Positions 16,374 to 25,241 of a stretch of DNA of 64,000 bases are shown piece by piece. The notes under the pieces were generated by a model that made no database searches, had not been told where the DNA came from, and was given only the letters and a program-made list of their open reading frames with translations. Position numbers and translations under genes: made by a program. The DNA is taken from assembly GCA_031550605.1 (NCBI GenBank), contig JAVBOK010000049.1, positions 25,841-89,840 on the forward strand, given 5' to 3'. Numbering within the stretch: the stretch's first letter is position 1; each line of letters starts with the position of its first letter. Origin of the DNA: FLUQ01 sp031550605. Lineage in GTDB: Bacteria > Desulfobacterota > Desulfovibrionia > Desulfovibrionales > Desulfovibrionaceae.

Positions 16374-17595
16374 GGCATTTCCTTACGATAAGTGAGGCGT
16401 TGAATCCGCCCAGGGCAAAGCTGTTTTTCATGGCCACAGCGTATTGGCCCGTTCTGGGGGCGGTAATGAGGTCGATATCCCCGCAGGCCGGGTCCGGCGT
16501 TTCCAGATTGCGGGTGGGGACAAGCGTGCCCGCATGCAGCATGCGGATGGCGGCGATCAGTTCGATGGCCCCGCTGGCCGCCATGGTATGTCCCAGATGC
16601 CCTTTCAGACTGCTGACCGGAGTGCCGGAGCCGAAAATTTCCGCGATGGCCCGGCCTTCGGCGATGTCGCCTTCAAGGGTGCCGGTGGCGTGGGCGCTGA
16701 TATACGCCACATCCGCCGGGGAAAGGCCCGCGTCGGCCAGCGCGCCGCGCATGCAGGCCACCAGGTCTTCCCTTGCGGGGTGGGCGATATTGCTGGTGGT
16801 CACCGAAGGGGCGTATCCCAGCACTTCCGCCAGGATGGGCGCGCCGCGCTCCCTGGCGCATTCCAGATTTTCCAGCACCAGCATGCCGGCCCCTTCGGCG
16901 CAGGCGATGCCCGTGCGGGAGGCGTCAAAGGGCCGGGGCGCTTCCGCCGGGCCGCGGCTTTGGTCCGCGCCCGCGCCCAGAAGGTCAAAGACCGAGGAAA
17001 CCAGCAGATGGTATTCGTCCGACGCGCCGCAGAGCATGCGGTCCTGGCGGCCGCCCGCGATCAGTTCGAAACCCAGGCCCACGGCCTGGCAGCCTGTGGC
17101 GCACGCGGCGGAAAGTCCTTCCGCCCGCCCTCTGACGCCCAGGGACTGGGCCAGGTTGGCGGCCACCGAATGGCTCATGATCTTGAAAAAGGTATGGGTG
17201 CGCACCCCGGCCAGGGCGTGGTCCGAAAGATAGGCGGCGAAAAATTCCTGCAGAGCGTCCGGGCTGCCCATGGTGGATCCGGCCACGACGCCGGTGCGGG
17301 GGCTTTGCAGCATGTCCGGCGTGACGCCGGCCTGTCCCAGGGCTTCCGTGGCGGCGGCATAGGCGAAAAGGGACATGCGCGACATGCTGCGCCGCAGTTG
17401 GCGGGGAATGGCCGCTCCGTCAAAATCCGGCACCAGGCCCACGGCGTTGGTGGACAGCGCGTGGCCCGGTCTGGCCTGGCTCAGGGAAACGACGCCGCTG
17501 CCGCCCGCGCCCAATCCGCGCATCAGCGCGTCCACGCCCGCGCCCAGGGGGGAAACGGCCCCCATGCCGGTGATGACTACTCGCGCCCGTGCCAT
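16366..17595 (-). CDS. Beta-ketoacyl-ACP synthase (FabF-like)
   Basis: 409 residues with the complete Cys-His-His triad: C165 in SAACATG, H302 in AHATGT and H336 in KGHLGHTMAASG. It extends the ACP-bound acyl chain by decarboxylative condensation with malonyl-ACP. Sequence around MSRMSLFAYAAATEALGQAG and GACAEGAGMLVLE-like ACAEGAGMLVLE is FabF-type. The operon also supplies an ACP and a ketoreductase. No dehydratase is encoded alongside, so either the house-keeping dehydratase is borrowed or beta-hydroxy products are made. Its ATG overlaps the FAD-oxidoreductase stop by 19 bases. Close resemblance to ketosynthases of aryl-polyene and related lipid clusters is possible but needs a phylogeny. 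Confidence 0.92.
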   Translation of the reverse strand: MARARVVITGMGAVSPLGAGVDALMRGLGAGGSGVVSLSQARPGHALSTNAVGLVPDFDGAAIPRQLRRSMSRMSLFAYAAATEALGQAGVTPDMLQSPRTGVVAGSTMGSPDALQEFFAAYLSDHALAGVRTHTFFKIMSHSVAANLAQSLGVRGRAEGLSAACATGCQAVGLGFELIAGGRQDRMLCGASDEYHLLVSSVFDLLGAGADQSRGPAEAPRPFDASRTGIACAEGAGMLVLENLECARERGAPILAEVLGYAPSVTTSNIAHPAREDLVACMRGALADAGLSPADVAYISAHATGTLEGDIAEGRAIAEIFGSGTPVSSLKGHLGHTMAASGAIELIAAIRMLHAGTLVPTRNLETPDPACGDIDLITAPRTGQYAVAMKNSFALGGFNASLIVRKCHD

Positions 17596-19076
17596 TGACG
17601 CAGCTCCTTGTGCAGCGTTGCCCAGTCCGCGGCCATGCCGCAGGCCACCAAAGCCGAAACCATGCTGCCCAGAACGCCGGGCAGCAATACGGACTGCCCG
17701 GCCAGAAACAATCCGGCCAGGCGGGTTCGCGGCAGCAGCGGCATCTCGTTTACGGTCTGTCGCACGCCATAGGTGCCGCCGCGCGGGTTGTGCGTATACT
17801 CCGCCACGGTGAGAGGGGTGGCCCCGTCAAGTACGCGCAGGCGCCCCCGCAACGCCGGCAAGGCATCCAGAATACGCTGTTTCAGTGTCCCGATCAAGGC
17901 GGATTTCGCCTCGGCATAGGCGGCGGGCCTTTGCCCGCGCCTGCTGCGGGCAAAGGCCGCGAAAGGCGCCGCGCTGCAGGGCATGACCGCGGTCAGGGCG
18001 CGGCGCCCGTCTTTTTCCCCCGGCGAGAGCGAGAGGAAAATCAGATTGCGTTCCGGATCGCGGCCGTCGAGCAGGGCGCTCGGGTCTGTGGACGGGCACA
18101 GGTAGACAGCCTGGTTTTCCAGGCCGCAGGGGGCTGCGTCCGCGTCCACGACAGCGAACAGCATGGCGCAGGAAACGGTTTCCGGCAGCGACAGAAGACG
18201 CCTGACGTAAACGCCCCGGAAGGCGTCCGGCGGCACAAGGCCGGGCAAAAGCGCCGGATGGCCGGTATAGATACAGCGGCCGGTTTCCAGCACTTCGCCG
18301 CCCTCGTCCCGCACGCCGCGCACTTTCCCGTTTTCGCCGAGAATCGCCGCGGCCCCCCGGCCCGTCCGGATCTGGCCCCCGCAGGCGGTTATTTTGCGGG
18401 CCAGGGCCTTGATCAGGGCATGCCCGCCGGCGGCGAAGGCGCCCAGCGAACTGCGCAGCGTGCCGTCCACCAGGGCGTGGTTGTAAAAGGGCGCTTCGTG
18501 GGGCAGGGCCCCGTGCAGGGACGCGCGCAGAAAAAAAACAAGGCGCAGAAGGGGATCGGCCGTCAGCTTCGCCAGAATTCCGCCCAACGGCGCGATCTGG
18601 TCCGCCGGCGGAACGCCCCTGGCGCCCCGGCCGGGATTCAGGAATTCCGAAGAATCCACGGCCCGGCGCACGGCGTCGATGTACGCGTCGATGCCCGTTG
18701 TTTCGCCGGGAAAACGCGCGCGCAGATACTCGCGAAAGGCGTCAAAGCCCGTGGGCAGGAAAAGGGGGGCGTGATGCGCGGCGCCGCCGCCGAGAAGAAT
18801 CTGCTCCGCCGCGTCGGAACGGAAAAAAACGCGCTCCAGGTCCTGGTCCACGCCCAGCATGCGAAGATAGGTATGCAGAATTTCGCCGTCCGCCAGGCCC
18901 CCGGTCAGGTGCAGCCCCGTGTCGAAACGCAGGCCTTCGCGCGCGAAGCCGGACAGGGTGGGACCGGGCACGGGGTTTTTTTCCAGCACGGCCACGGAAA
19001 AACCCCGGCCGGCAAGATAGGCTCCGGCGGTCAGCCCGGCGACGCCAGCCCCTATGACGACATAATCAAAACGCAT
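17577..19076 (-). CDS. CrtI-like FAD-dependent oxidoreductase (phytoene desaturase/retinol saturase superfamily)
   Basis: 499 residues. The dinucleotide fold starts at residue 5 (YVVIGAGVAGLTAGAYLAGRG, with VLEKN at the end of the second strand), and the C-terminal flavin-binding stretch reads TRLAGLFLAGQSVLLPGVLG. GGTYGVRQTVNEMP in the substrate half is typical of CrtI-like proteins. Such enzymes desaturate or saturate long conjugated or isoprenoid chains. Placement between a ketosynthase and a ketoreductase, with no carotenoid genes in sight, points to action on an acyl or polyene chain held on the ACP. This is inferred. The start ATG at 19076 follows AGGCGTTTC-like sequence only weakly. 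Confidence 0.85.
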   Translation of the reverse strand: MRFDYVVIGAGVAGLTAGAYLAGRGFSVAVLEKNPVPGPTLSGFAREGLRFDTGLHLTGGLADGEILHTYLRMLGVDQDLERVFFRSDAAEQILLGGGAAHHAPLFLPTGFDAFREYLRARFPGETTGIDAYIDAVRRAVDSSEFLNPGRGARGVPPADQIAPLGGILAKLTADPLLRLVFFLRASLHGALPHEAPFYNHALVDGTLRSSLGAFAAGGHALIKALARKITACGGQIRTGRGAAAILGENGKVRGVRDEGGEVLETGRCIYTGHPALLPGLVPPDAFRGVYVRRLLSLPETVSCAMLFAVVDADAAPCGLENQAVYLCPSTDPSALLDGRDPERNLIFLSLSPGEKDGRRALTAVMPCSAAPFAAFARSRRGQRPAAYAEAKSALIGTLKQRILDALPALRGRLRVLDGATPLTVAEYTHNPRGGTYGVRQTVNEMPLLPRTRLAGLFLAGQSVLLPGVLGSMVSALVACGMAADWATLHKELRQWHGRE

Positions 19077-19151
19077 GGCGCATAATTACAGGAAGCAAGG
19101 GCTTGTCAAGATAAACGGAAAAGGCGCGGGAAAGCGCTTCTTTTTGTGGGA

Positions 19152-19919
19152 TCACATGAACAGGCCGCCGTTGACGGCCAGCACCTGGCCGGTGATGTAG
19201 GCGGCGCCGGGGGAGCAGAGGAAGGACGCCGCTTCCGCCACGTCCTCCACGGTTCCGAAGCGGCGCAGGGGGATGAAGGGCAGGACTTTGTCCCTGGGCA
19301 CATTCCTGGTCATGTCCGTTTCAATGAAACCCGGCGCGATGGCGTTGACCCGCACGTTGCGCCGGCCGACTTCCACGGCCAGGGACCGGGTGGCGCCGAT
19401 CAGTCCGGCCTTGGCCGCCGAATAGTTGACCTGGCCGCCAACCCCGGTCTGGCCGGAAATGGAAACCATGTTCAGCACGTGGCCGCGGCGGCGGCGCAGC
19501 ATCAGGGGCAGGATGCGGCCCGTCAGGTTGAAGAACCCGTCCAGATGCACGGCCAGCACGCCGCGCCAGTCGTCGGGGTCCATCATGGCGAACACCCCGT
19601 CGCGGGCGAAACCGGCGTTGTTCACCAGAACGTCCGGCACCCGGCCGGCCAGCAGCGGGGTCAGGGCGGCTTCCGCCGCGCGGCTGTCCGCCACATCAAA
19701 GGGCAGCAGCGCGCAATTCCGGCCCAGGGCGGCAATCCCTCCCGCCACCGCGCGCGCGGCGCCATGGTCCGAACGGTAATTCAGCCAGATGTCGTACCCG
19801 TCGGATGCCAGGCGCCGGGCAACGGCCGCGCCGATGCCCCGGCTGCCTCCGGTGACCAGGGCCAGGGGGGCGCCGTCGCGGAAAGCGCTGCCCGCCTTGG
19901 GTGGGGACTCATGCATCAC
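19152..19919 (-). CDS. 3-oxoacyl-ACP reductase (FabG-like)
   Basis: 255 residues of the short-chain dehydrogenase family. The NADP-binding glycine loop is TGGSRGIG (about 23-30), followed by NNAG at 100-103, the catalytic S153 in NMVSISGQTG and Y166/K170 in YSAAK. FAPGFIETDM-like IAPGFIETDM and GQVLAVNGG close the fold as in FabG. It reduces the beta-keto group made by the ketosynthase in the same operon. The start overlaps the stop of the small lipoprotein gene by 4 bases (ATGA). A 15-residue N-terminal extension before the first strand is unusual, and an internal start is possible. Confidence 0.92.
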   Translation of the reverse strand: MMHESPPKAGSAFRDGAPLALVTGGSRGIGAAVARRLASDGYDIWLNYRSDHGAARAVAGGIAALGRNCALLPFDVADSRAAEAALTPLLAGRVPDVLVNNAGFARDGVFAMMDPDDWRGVLAVHLDGFFNLTGRILPLMLRRRRGHVLNMVSISGQTGVGGQVNYSAAKAGLIGATRSLAVEVGRRNVRVNAIAPGFIETDMTRNVPRDKVLPFIPLRRFGTVEDVAEAASFLCSPGAAYITGQVLAVNGGLFM

Positions 19920-20116
19920 TGGCCGCTCTTGGCTTTTTCTTCCTTGTATCCTTCGTCATAGCCTTTTTCCACGGCATCGACCTTGCGTTCAACCTTGGCC
20001 TGGGCCTTGCCGGCGGTGCGGCCCATCCAGGAACATCCGGCGGCGGCGCCGAGGGCCAGGGTGACGAGAATCATGGCCGCAAGCGCGCGGCGCGGCATTG
20101 TCGCATATCGGAACAT
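19916..20116 (-). CDS. Small lipoprotein, first gene of the ACP operon
   Basis: 66 residues. A signal peptide (residues about 7-27) ends in LGAAAGC, a good lipobox. The mature part is only about 40 residues, strongly charged and helical (KAQAKVERKVDAVEKGYDEGYKEEKAK), which suggests a surface-exposed amphipathic helix or coiled coil. GGGAG lies 8 bases before the ATG. The 4-base overlap with the fabG-like gene shows translational coupling. Function unknown. Small helical lipoproteins often tether complexes to the membrane, but that is a guess. Confidence 0.8.
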   Translation of the reverse strand: MFRYATMPRRALAAMILVTLALGAAAGCSWMGRTAGKAQAKVERKVDAVEKGYDEGYKEEKAKSGQ

Positions 20117-20209
20117 GGTGTTTCTCCCGCTGGGTGTACGTCAATGAATGAAGGGCAGGGCCCGGAAGACGAAATTCTTTTTTCGCAGCCTTTTTTGTGG
20201 TATGGATAA

Positions 20210-20238
20210 AGTATAGGCAACTCGGGTTGTTGATGCAA
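20210..20238 (-). promoter_or_regulatory. Candidate promoter of the ACP operon
   Basis: On the minus strand TTGCAT, 17 bases, TATACT (3/6 and 5/6 consensus matches). The expected transcript would begin about 20203 and reach the small lipoprotein start after roughly 85 bases. The -10 element is convincing and the -35 weak. Confidence 0.4.
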
Positions 20239-20321
20239 GAAGCTCCTGCACTCGACTTTCCCGCCGCCCTGGCGTATCGAATGGCGTTACGGGGCCATTT
20301 GCCCGTTGTTTTGAGGACTGT

Positions 20322-21653
20322 ATGGCCGAAATTATGTGCAAACGCTATTCTTTTTCTTCCGTGGCCGCATCGGCCGGCTTCCGGGCGCATCTTGCCCGGC
20401 GCGTGGCCGTGGGCGGCGGAGATGCGGCAAAAACCGACGATGCCGTGCGCGCCATTGTGCAGGACGTGCGCGAACGCGGCCTGGCCGCCGTGCTGGACTA
20501 TACCCGCCGTTTCGACTGTCCCGCCTTCACGGACGGCATGTTCTCCGTTTCCCCCGATGCCCTGGCCGCCGCCGCCCGCGAAATCCCCGCGTCCGACCGG
20601 GAGATCGTCCGCGAGGCCGCCGGCCGCATCCGCCGTTTCCACCAGGCCCAGAAGGAACAGTCCTGGTTTGTCGCGGAAGAGGACGGCAGCGTGCTGGGGC
20701 AGACGGTCACCCCTCTTGACCGGGCCGGGCTGTATGTGCCCGGCGGCAAGGGCGGCGAAACGCCGCTTATCTCCAGCCTGCTGATGAACGCCGTGCCCGC
20801 CCAGGTCGCCGGGGTCAAAGAAATCGCCGTGGTTTCGCCCCCCCGGCCGGACGGCACGCTGAACCCCCATATCCTGGCGGCGGCCCACGAACTGGGCCTG
20901 ACCGAAGTCTACGCCTGCGGCAGCGCCTGGGCGGTGGCGGCTCTTGCATACGGGGCCGGGCCGCTCGCGCCCGTGGATATCGTCGCCGGCCCCGGCAACA
21001 TCTGGGTGGCCACGGCCAAGCGGCTGCTGCTGGGGCACGTGGGCATCGACATGCTGGCCGGCCCGTCCGAAATCTGCATCCTGGCCGATGCATCCGCCGA
21101 TCCCGCCTGGGCGGCGGCGGACATGCTTTCGCAGGCGGAACACGACCCGCTGGCGTCCGCGCTGTGCATCACCCCGGACGAGGCTTTCGCCTCCGCCGTG
21201 GCCGCTGCCCTGGCGGAACAGCTGGCGTCTCTGCCCCGGGCGGATATCGCGCGGCAATCCCTGGTCGACTGGGGCGGCATCATCGTCACGCCGGACATGG
21301 CGACAGCCGCCGCCATCGCCAACGTTCTGGCCCCGGAACATCTGGAACTGCTCGTCGCCGACCCCTGGAAGCTGCTGCCCGCCATACGCCACGCAGGGGC
21401 CGTGTTCATGGGGCATTACGCCGCGGAAAGCGCGGGCGACTATTTCGCCGGGCCCAACCATGTGCTGCCCACCATGGGCACGGCCCGGTTTTCATCCGCT
21501 CTTTCCGTGCAGACGTTCTGCAAAAAGAGCAGCATTCTGGCGCTTTCCCCCGCCTTTGCCGACAGGCACGCCGCGTCGATCGCCCGTCTTGCCCGGCTGG
21601 AAGGACTCGAGGCGCACGCCCGGTCCATGGAGGCGCGGCGCCGTTCCCGTTAG
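20322..21653 (+). CDS. hisD: Histidinol dehydrogenase
   Basis: 443 residues, the usual HisD length. It oxidises L-histidinol to L-histidine in two NAD-dependent steps, the last reactions of histidine synthesis. Conserved segments are GLYVPGGKGG, the NAD site around VDIVAGPGNIWVATAK and GIDMLAGPSEICILAD, and zinc ligands in DMLSQAEHDP (Gln/His) and LAPEHLELL. SAGDYFAGPNHVLPT is also diagnostic. The ATG at 20322 has GAGG 9 bases upstream. Other his genes are not in the window, so the pathway is dispersed. Confidence 0.97.
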   Translation: MAEIMCKRYSFSSVAASAGFRAHLARRVAVGGGDAAKTDDAVRAIVQDVRERGLAAVLDYTRRFDCPAFTDGMFSVSPDALAAAAREIPASDREIVREAAGRIRRFHQAQKEQSWFVAEEDGSVLGQTVTPLDRAGLYVPGGKGGETPLISSLLMNAVPAQVAGVKEIAVVSPPRPDGTLNPHILAAAHELGLTEVYACGSAWAVAALAYGAGPLAPVDIVAGPGNIWVATAKRLLLGHVGIDMLAGPSEICILADASADPAWAAADMLSQAEHDPLASALCITPDEAFASAVAAALAEQLASLPRADIARQSLVDWGGIIVTPDMATAAAIANVLAPEHLELLVADPWKLLPAIRHAGAVFMGHYAAESAGDYFAGPNHVLPTMGTARFSSALSVQTFCKKSSILALSPAFADRHAASIARLARLEGLEAHARSMEARRRSR

Positions 21654-21699
21654 GGCGGGGCCGCCTTGAGGTTTTTCATGAACCGGTATGGAAAAAATC

Positions 21700-21835
21700 C
21701 ACAACCCTCTTTTCCCGGATGCGTGCAAGCCGCTTCGGCTTGCACCGAAGGCGCGCGGCGCCGTCCGCTTGCGGGCGGTGCGGCCACTTCGCCGCGCTCC
21801 GCATCCGCCGGGCGTTTTCACGGTGAAATGCCCTA
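21700..21835 (+). repeat. Dispersed repeat B, copy at 21.7 kb
   Basis: GC-rich element with GCTTGCGGGCGGTGCGGCC followed by ACTTCGCCGCGCTCCGCATCC and a CGCCGG end. It fills most of the gap between hisD and purC. The left part (CCCGGATGCGTGCAAGCCGC) resembles bases near 58910. Edges are approximate. Confidence 0.5.
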
Positions 21836-21847
21836 AAGGACTGCATC

Positions 21848-22750
21848 ATGAAGGTCATCAGTGAAACCACAATCGGGGAATATCCGTTGCTGGGCCGGGG
21901 CAAGGTCCGCGACATCTACGAGATCGATCCGCAAACGCTGCTGCTGGTCACCACGGACCGCATGTCCGCTTTTGACGTGATCATGGACCGGCCCATTCCG
22001 TACAAGGGGGTGGTGCTCAACCAGATCACCCTGTTCTGGATGGGCATGTTCAGGGATCTGGTCCCCAATCACCTGATCAGCGCGGATGTCGCCGATTTTC
22101 CCGCGCCGCTCAAAGCGGATGCCGACGAGCTGGAAGGCCGCGCCGTGCTGGTGAAAAAGGCCAGGCCCCTGCTGCTTGAATGCGTGGTGCGCGGGCACCT
22201 GGCCGGATCCGGCTGGCAGGAATACCGGAATTCCGGAACCGTCTGCGGCCACCGCCTGCCCGCCGGTCTGAACGAATCGGCGAAACTGGAAAAACCCATC
22301 TTCACCCCGGCCACCAAAGCGGAATTCGGCGAGCACGACGAGAACATCACCGAAGCGCAAGCGGAAAAGCTGTTGGGCAAAAACCTCTTTGCCACGGCGC
22401 GCGATCTGTCCGTGGCCATTTTCAGCCGGGCGCGGGAGTATGCCGCCACCCGGGGCGTCATCATCGCGGATACGAAGTTCGAGTTCGGCCTGCTGGACGG
22501 CGGAATCGTGTGGATCGACGAAGCGCTGACCCCCGATTCCTCGCGTTTCTGGCCCGCCGACGCGTACGAGGAAGGGAAAAGCCAGCCCAGCTTTGACAAA
22601 CAGTATCTGCGCGACTGGCTGCTCCGGCAGTCCTGGGATAAAACACCGCCCGCCCCGGCCCTGCCCGACGGGGTTGTGCGGGAAACGGCTTTGAAGTATC
22701 TGGACATTTACAAAATTCTGACAGGGACCGATCTAGGGCTCCACCCCTGA
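21848..22750 (+). CDS. purC: Phosphoribosylaminoimidazole-succinocarboxamide synthase
   Basis: 300 residues. The protein begins with the SAICAR synthetase N-terminus (LGRGKVRDIYEID then LLLVTTDRMSAFDVIM) and contains LLECVVRGHLAGSGWQEY, FTPATKAEFGEHDENI and GLLDGGIVWIDEALTPDSSR. It couples CAIR with aspartate using ATP in purine synthesis. AAAGGA precedes the ATG at 21848. The length matches the longer bacterial/yeast-type enzyme rather than the 240-residue E. coli form. purB and purN also occur in the window at 43.3 and 61.5 kb but not in an operon. Confidence 0.97.
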   Translation: MKVISETTIGEYPLLGRGKVRDIYEIDPQTLLLVTTDRMSAFDVIMDRPIPYKGVVLNQITLFWMGMFRDLVPNHLISADVADFPAPLKADADELEGRAVLVKKARPLLLECVVRGHLAGSGWQEYRNSGTVCGHRLPAGLNESAKLEKPIFTPATKAEFGEHDENITEAQAEKLLGKNLFATARDLSVAIFSRAREYAATRGVIIADTKFEFGLLDGGIVWIDEALTPDSSRFWPADAYEEGKSQPSFDKQYLRDWLLRQSWDKTPPAPALPDGVVRETALKYLDIYKILTGTDLGLHP

Positions 22751-22906
22751 TGGGCGAAAGCGGGACTCCGCCCCGCGGCCCGCAGGGACGGGCGCGGCCT
22801 GTGCGAGGCCGGACTTCCTTGCCCTTCGCGCCGGGTCCGGGGCATTCCCGTACGGAAGACTCTGAGGCGGCACCCGTCCCCTCGGGAAACATTTCATGGA
22901 GGCTGC

Positions 22907-23689
22907 ATGCTGCTGCAAGGAAAAAAGGCGTTGATATTCGGACTGGCCAACAACAAAAGTATCGCCTACGGCATTGCCAGGGCTTTTCGCGACAACGGGG
23001 CGCAAATCGCCCTGACCTGGCCCGGTGAAGCCATCCGCAAGCGGGTGGAACCCCTGGCCGAAGAACTGGGCGCGGCCTACACCCTGCCCTGTGACGTGAC
23101 CAGCGATGAACAGATCGCGCAGGCCGCGGCCGTGGTCAAAGAAAAGTGGGGATCATTCGACATCATGGTCCACGCCGTGGCCTTCGCCAACCGCGAAGAC
23201 CTGCAGGGCACGTTCATCGACACGTCCCGGGAAGGCTTCGGCCTGGCTCTGGATATTTCGGCCTATTCCCTGGTCGCGCTCTGCCGCGCTTTCGCGCCCA
23301 TGCTGCGCGAAGACGGGTCGGTGATGACCCTGACCTATTACGGCGCGGAAAAGGTTATCACCAACTATAATGTAATGGGCGTGGCCAAGGCGGCCCTGGA
23401 AGCTTCCGTGCGCTATCTGGCGTACGATTTGGGCAAGAAAAAGGTCCGCATCAACGCCATCAGCGCCGGCCCCATCAAAACCCTGGCCGCGTCCGGCATC
23501 GGCGGCTTCAATCGCATCCTCAGCCACATGGAACACCACAGCCCCCTGGGGCGCAACGTGACCATCGAGGACGTGGGCGGCTGCGCCCTGTATCTGGCCT
23601 CCCCCCTGTCCGGCGGCACGACCGGCCAGACCGTGTATGTGGATTCCGGGTTTTCGATTTCCGGCATCCAGATTCACGGCGAAGAATAA
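22907..23689 (+). CDS. fabI: Enoyl-ACP reductase [NADH]
   Basis: 260 residues. The FabI pattern is clear: GLANNKSIAYGIA for NADH binding, VHAVAFA, and the catalytic Y154-x6-K161 in NYNVMGVAK, which is the classical triclosan-binding type. It carries out the last step of each fatty acid elongation round. GGAGG sits 5 bases before the ATG. A perfect hairpin follows the stop. It is not next to other fab genes. Confidence 0.97.
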   Translation: MLLQGKKALIFGLANNKSIAYGIARAFRDNGAQIALTWPGEAIRKRVEPLAEELGAAYTLPCDVTSDEQIAQAAAVVKEKWGSFDIMVHAVAFANREDLQGTFIDTSREGFGLALDISAYSLVALCRAFAPMLREDGSVMTLTYYGAEKVITNYNVMGVAKAALEASVRYLAYDLGKKKVRINAISAGPIKTLAASGIGGFNRILSHMEHHSPLGRNVTIEDVGGCALYLASPLSGGTTGQTVYVDSGFSISGIQIHGEE

Positions 23690-23694
23690 CAGCC

Positions 23695-23719
23695 TCGGGG
23701 GAGGCCTTGCCTCCCCCGA
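23695..23719 (+). terminator. Hairpin after fabI
   Basis: A perfect 11-bp stem (TCGGGGGAGGC / GCCTCCCCCGA) with loop CTT starts 6 bases after the stop. It has no U-tract. It touches repeat A copy 2 (23722-23798). Confidence 0.5.
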
Positions 23720-23721
23720 AG

Positions 23722-23798
23722 TGATGGCAAGCCCCGCAGGTCCGGGGTTTGCCGGGGCGCGCCCGCTCCGGCGCTTTCCGGCGGCAGTGAATGCCGCC
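23722..23798 (-). repeat. Dispersed repeat A, copy 2 (inverted)
   Basis: Read on the minus strand it begins GGCGGCATTCACTGCCGCC, has GCGCCGGAGCGGGCGCG in the middle and ends CCCCGGACCTGCGGGGCTTG then CCATCA. It shares all elements with copies at 1929 and 56307. The 313-base gap between fabI and the glycosyltransferase gene consists mainly of a hairpin, this copy and a repeat C copy. Confidence 0.75.
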
Positions 23799-23849
23799 TG
23801 CGCCCGCGTGGCGGGCTGTTGCCAAGGAAGACTTTGCCAGCAGCCTCGG

Positions 23850-23925
23850 GGGGACGGGCCCCCCCGGTCCCCTCCGGCGGGGGCATGATGCCCCCGTGCC
23901 CCCATCGGGCCGCGTTCCGTTGCGG
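23850..23925 (+). repeat. Dispersed repeat C, copy 3
   Basis: C-rich element with the palindrome GGGGGCATGATGCCCCC (23879-23895), preceded by CCCCCCGGTCCCCTCCGG and followed by GTGCCCCCATCGGGCCGCG. It is nearly identical to the inverted copy upstream of the radical SAM gene. Confidence 0.55.
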
Positions 23926-24002
23926 CGCGGCGGACCCGCGAATCCGGCGGGGCATTCCATGGCGCGGCGGACATGGCCTGACGCGGGGCCCGGGCGATTC
24001 TT

Positions 24003-25241
24003 ATGACCAAAGCGTTCCTGAGCGTCATCATTCCCGTGTACAACAAATGGGAACTTACCGAAGGGTGCCTGCGTTCATTGCGCGAGCACACGCCGGGCGA
24101 CGGCGTGGAAGTGATCGTGGCGGACAACGGGTCTTCGGACGCGACGGCGCATGCGTTGGAAGGTCTGGGCTCGGCCCTGTTCGGGCCGCGCTTCGTCCGG
24201 CTGCGCTTCGATGCGAACCGCAACTTCGGTCCGGCCTGCAATGCCGGGGCGGAGGCGGCCACAGCGGACCTGCTGTTTTTTCTGAACAACGACACGCTGC
24301 TGACCCCCGGCTGGTCGGACCCGCTGCTGGCGGCTTTCGGCGACGGCGCGGCGCGGGCGGACGGCAGGCCGGTGGGTGCCGTGGGGCCGCTGCTGCTGTA
24401 CCCCGACGACCGGGTGCAGCATCTGGGCATTGCTTTTGCGCCCGGCGCGACGCACCTGTACCGCTTTTTTCCGGCGGACCATCCCGCGGCCCTGCGTCCG
24501 CGCCGGGTCCAGGCCCTGACGGCGGCGGCGCTGATGCTGCCCGGGGCGCTGTTCGCGGCTGTCGGCGGGTTTTTTCCGGAATACCGCAACGGGTTTGAGG
24601 ACGTGGACCTGTGCGTGCACCTGGGCAAGGCCGGGCATGCCTTGCAATGTCTGCCCGCAAGCCGGGTGTACCACCTGGAAAGCCAGACCCCGGGCCGCCT
24701 CGGCGACAACACGCCGGGAAACAACGCGCTGCTGGCGCAACGCTGCGGGGCGGACATCGCGGTGGATATCCACCGCCAGGCTTTTTCCGACGGCTATGGC
24801 GTCTGCTTCGACCATCAGGCCAACATGCGCCCCTGCCTGCCGCCGGAAAAGGAAAAGGAGATGGCCCGCGAGGCGGCGGGCGCGGACAGCGACGCCCTGC
24901 GGGACATGCTGCGGCGCGAACCCTTGTGGATGGGCGGGCATGACGCCCTGGCCCGGCTGCTGGAACAGTCCGGAAAATACGCGGAGGCGCGCTTGTGCCG
25001 GATCCGGGCGGCAAGCATGCTGCCCACCCTGGCCAACTACAGGGGGCTTTTGCGTACGGCCGCGCGCATGGGCGACGAAGGTCTGCGCGACGCGGCGGAA
25101 CGGTCCATTCGGAACGTTCTGGAAGCGAAAACAACCCTGGGGCCGCGCATGCAGGCCCTGCGCGAAAACGCCGCCGCCCGGGGCGATGCGGACCTGGCGG
25201 CCCTGTACGACGCCGAAATATTGCTTTTGTCAGCATCTTGA
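24003..25241 (+). CDS. Family 2 glycosyltransferase
   Basis: 412 residues. The first 250 form a GT-A domain: SVIIPVYNKWELTEGCLRSL, VIVADNGSSD, the metal-binding LFFLNNDT (DXD equivalent) and GFEDVDLC (catalytic ED), in the order of rhamnosyl- and related family 2 enzymes. The last ~150 residues are helical with repeated ALARLLEQSGKYAEARLCRI-type pairs, suggesting TPR-like helices. It would transfer a sugar from a nucleotide donor to a polysaccharide or protein acceptor in the cytoplasm. No ribosome binding site is obvious and no sugar-biosynthesis genes adjoin it, so its target is open. Confidence 0.87.
   Translation: MTKAFLSVIIPVYNKWELTEGCLRSLREHTPGDGVEVIVADNGSSDATAHALEGLGSALFGPRFVRLRFDANRNFGPACNAGAEAATADLLFFLNNDTLLTPGWSDPLLAAFGDGAARADGRPVGAVGPLLLYPDDRVQHLGIAFAPGATHLYRFFPADHPAALRPRRVQALTAAALMLPGALFAAVGGFFPEYRNGFEDVDLCVHLGKAGHALQCLPASRVYHLESQTPGRLGDNTPGNNALLAQRCGADIAVDIHRQAFSDGYGVCFDHQANMRPCLPPEKEKEMAREAAGADSDALRDMLRREPLWMGGHDALARLLEQSGKYAEARLCRIRAASMLPTLANYRGLLRTAARMGDEGLRDAAERSIRNVLEAKTTLGPRMQALRENAAARGDADLAALYDAEILLLSAS

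Noticed and set aside
21676..21915. A 79-codon minus-strand frame in the hisD-purC gap
   Set aside because: It is coded by repeat B sequence; similar peptides would arise from other copies, and no ribosome binding site is present.
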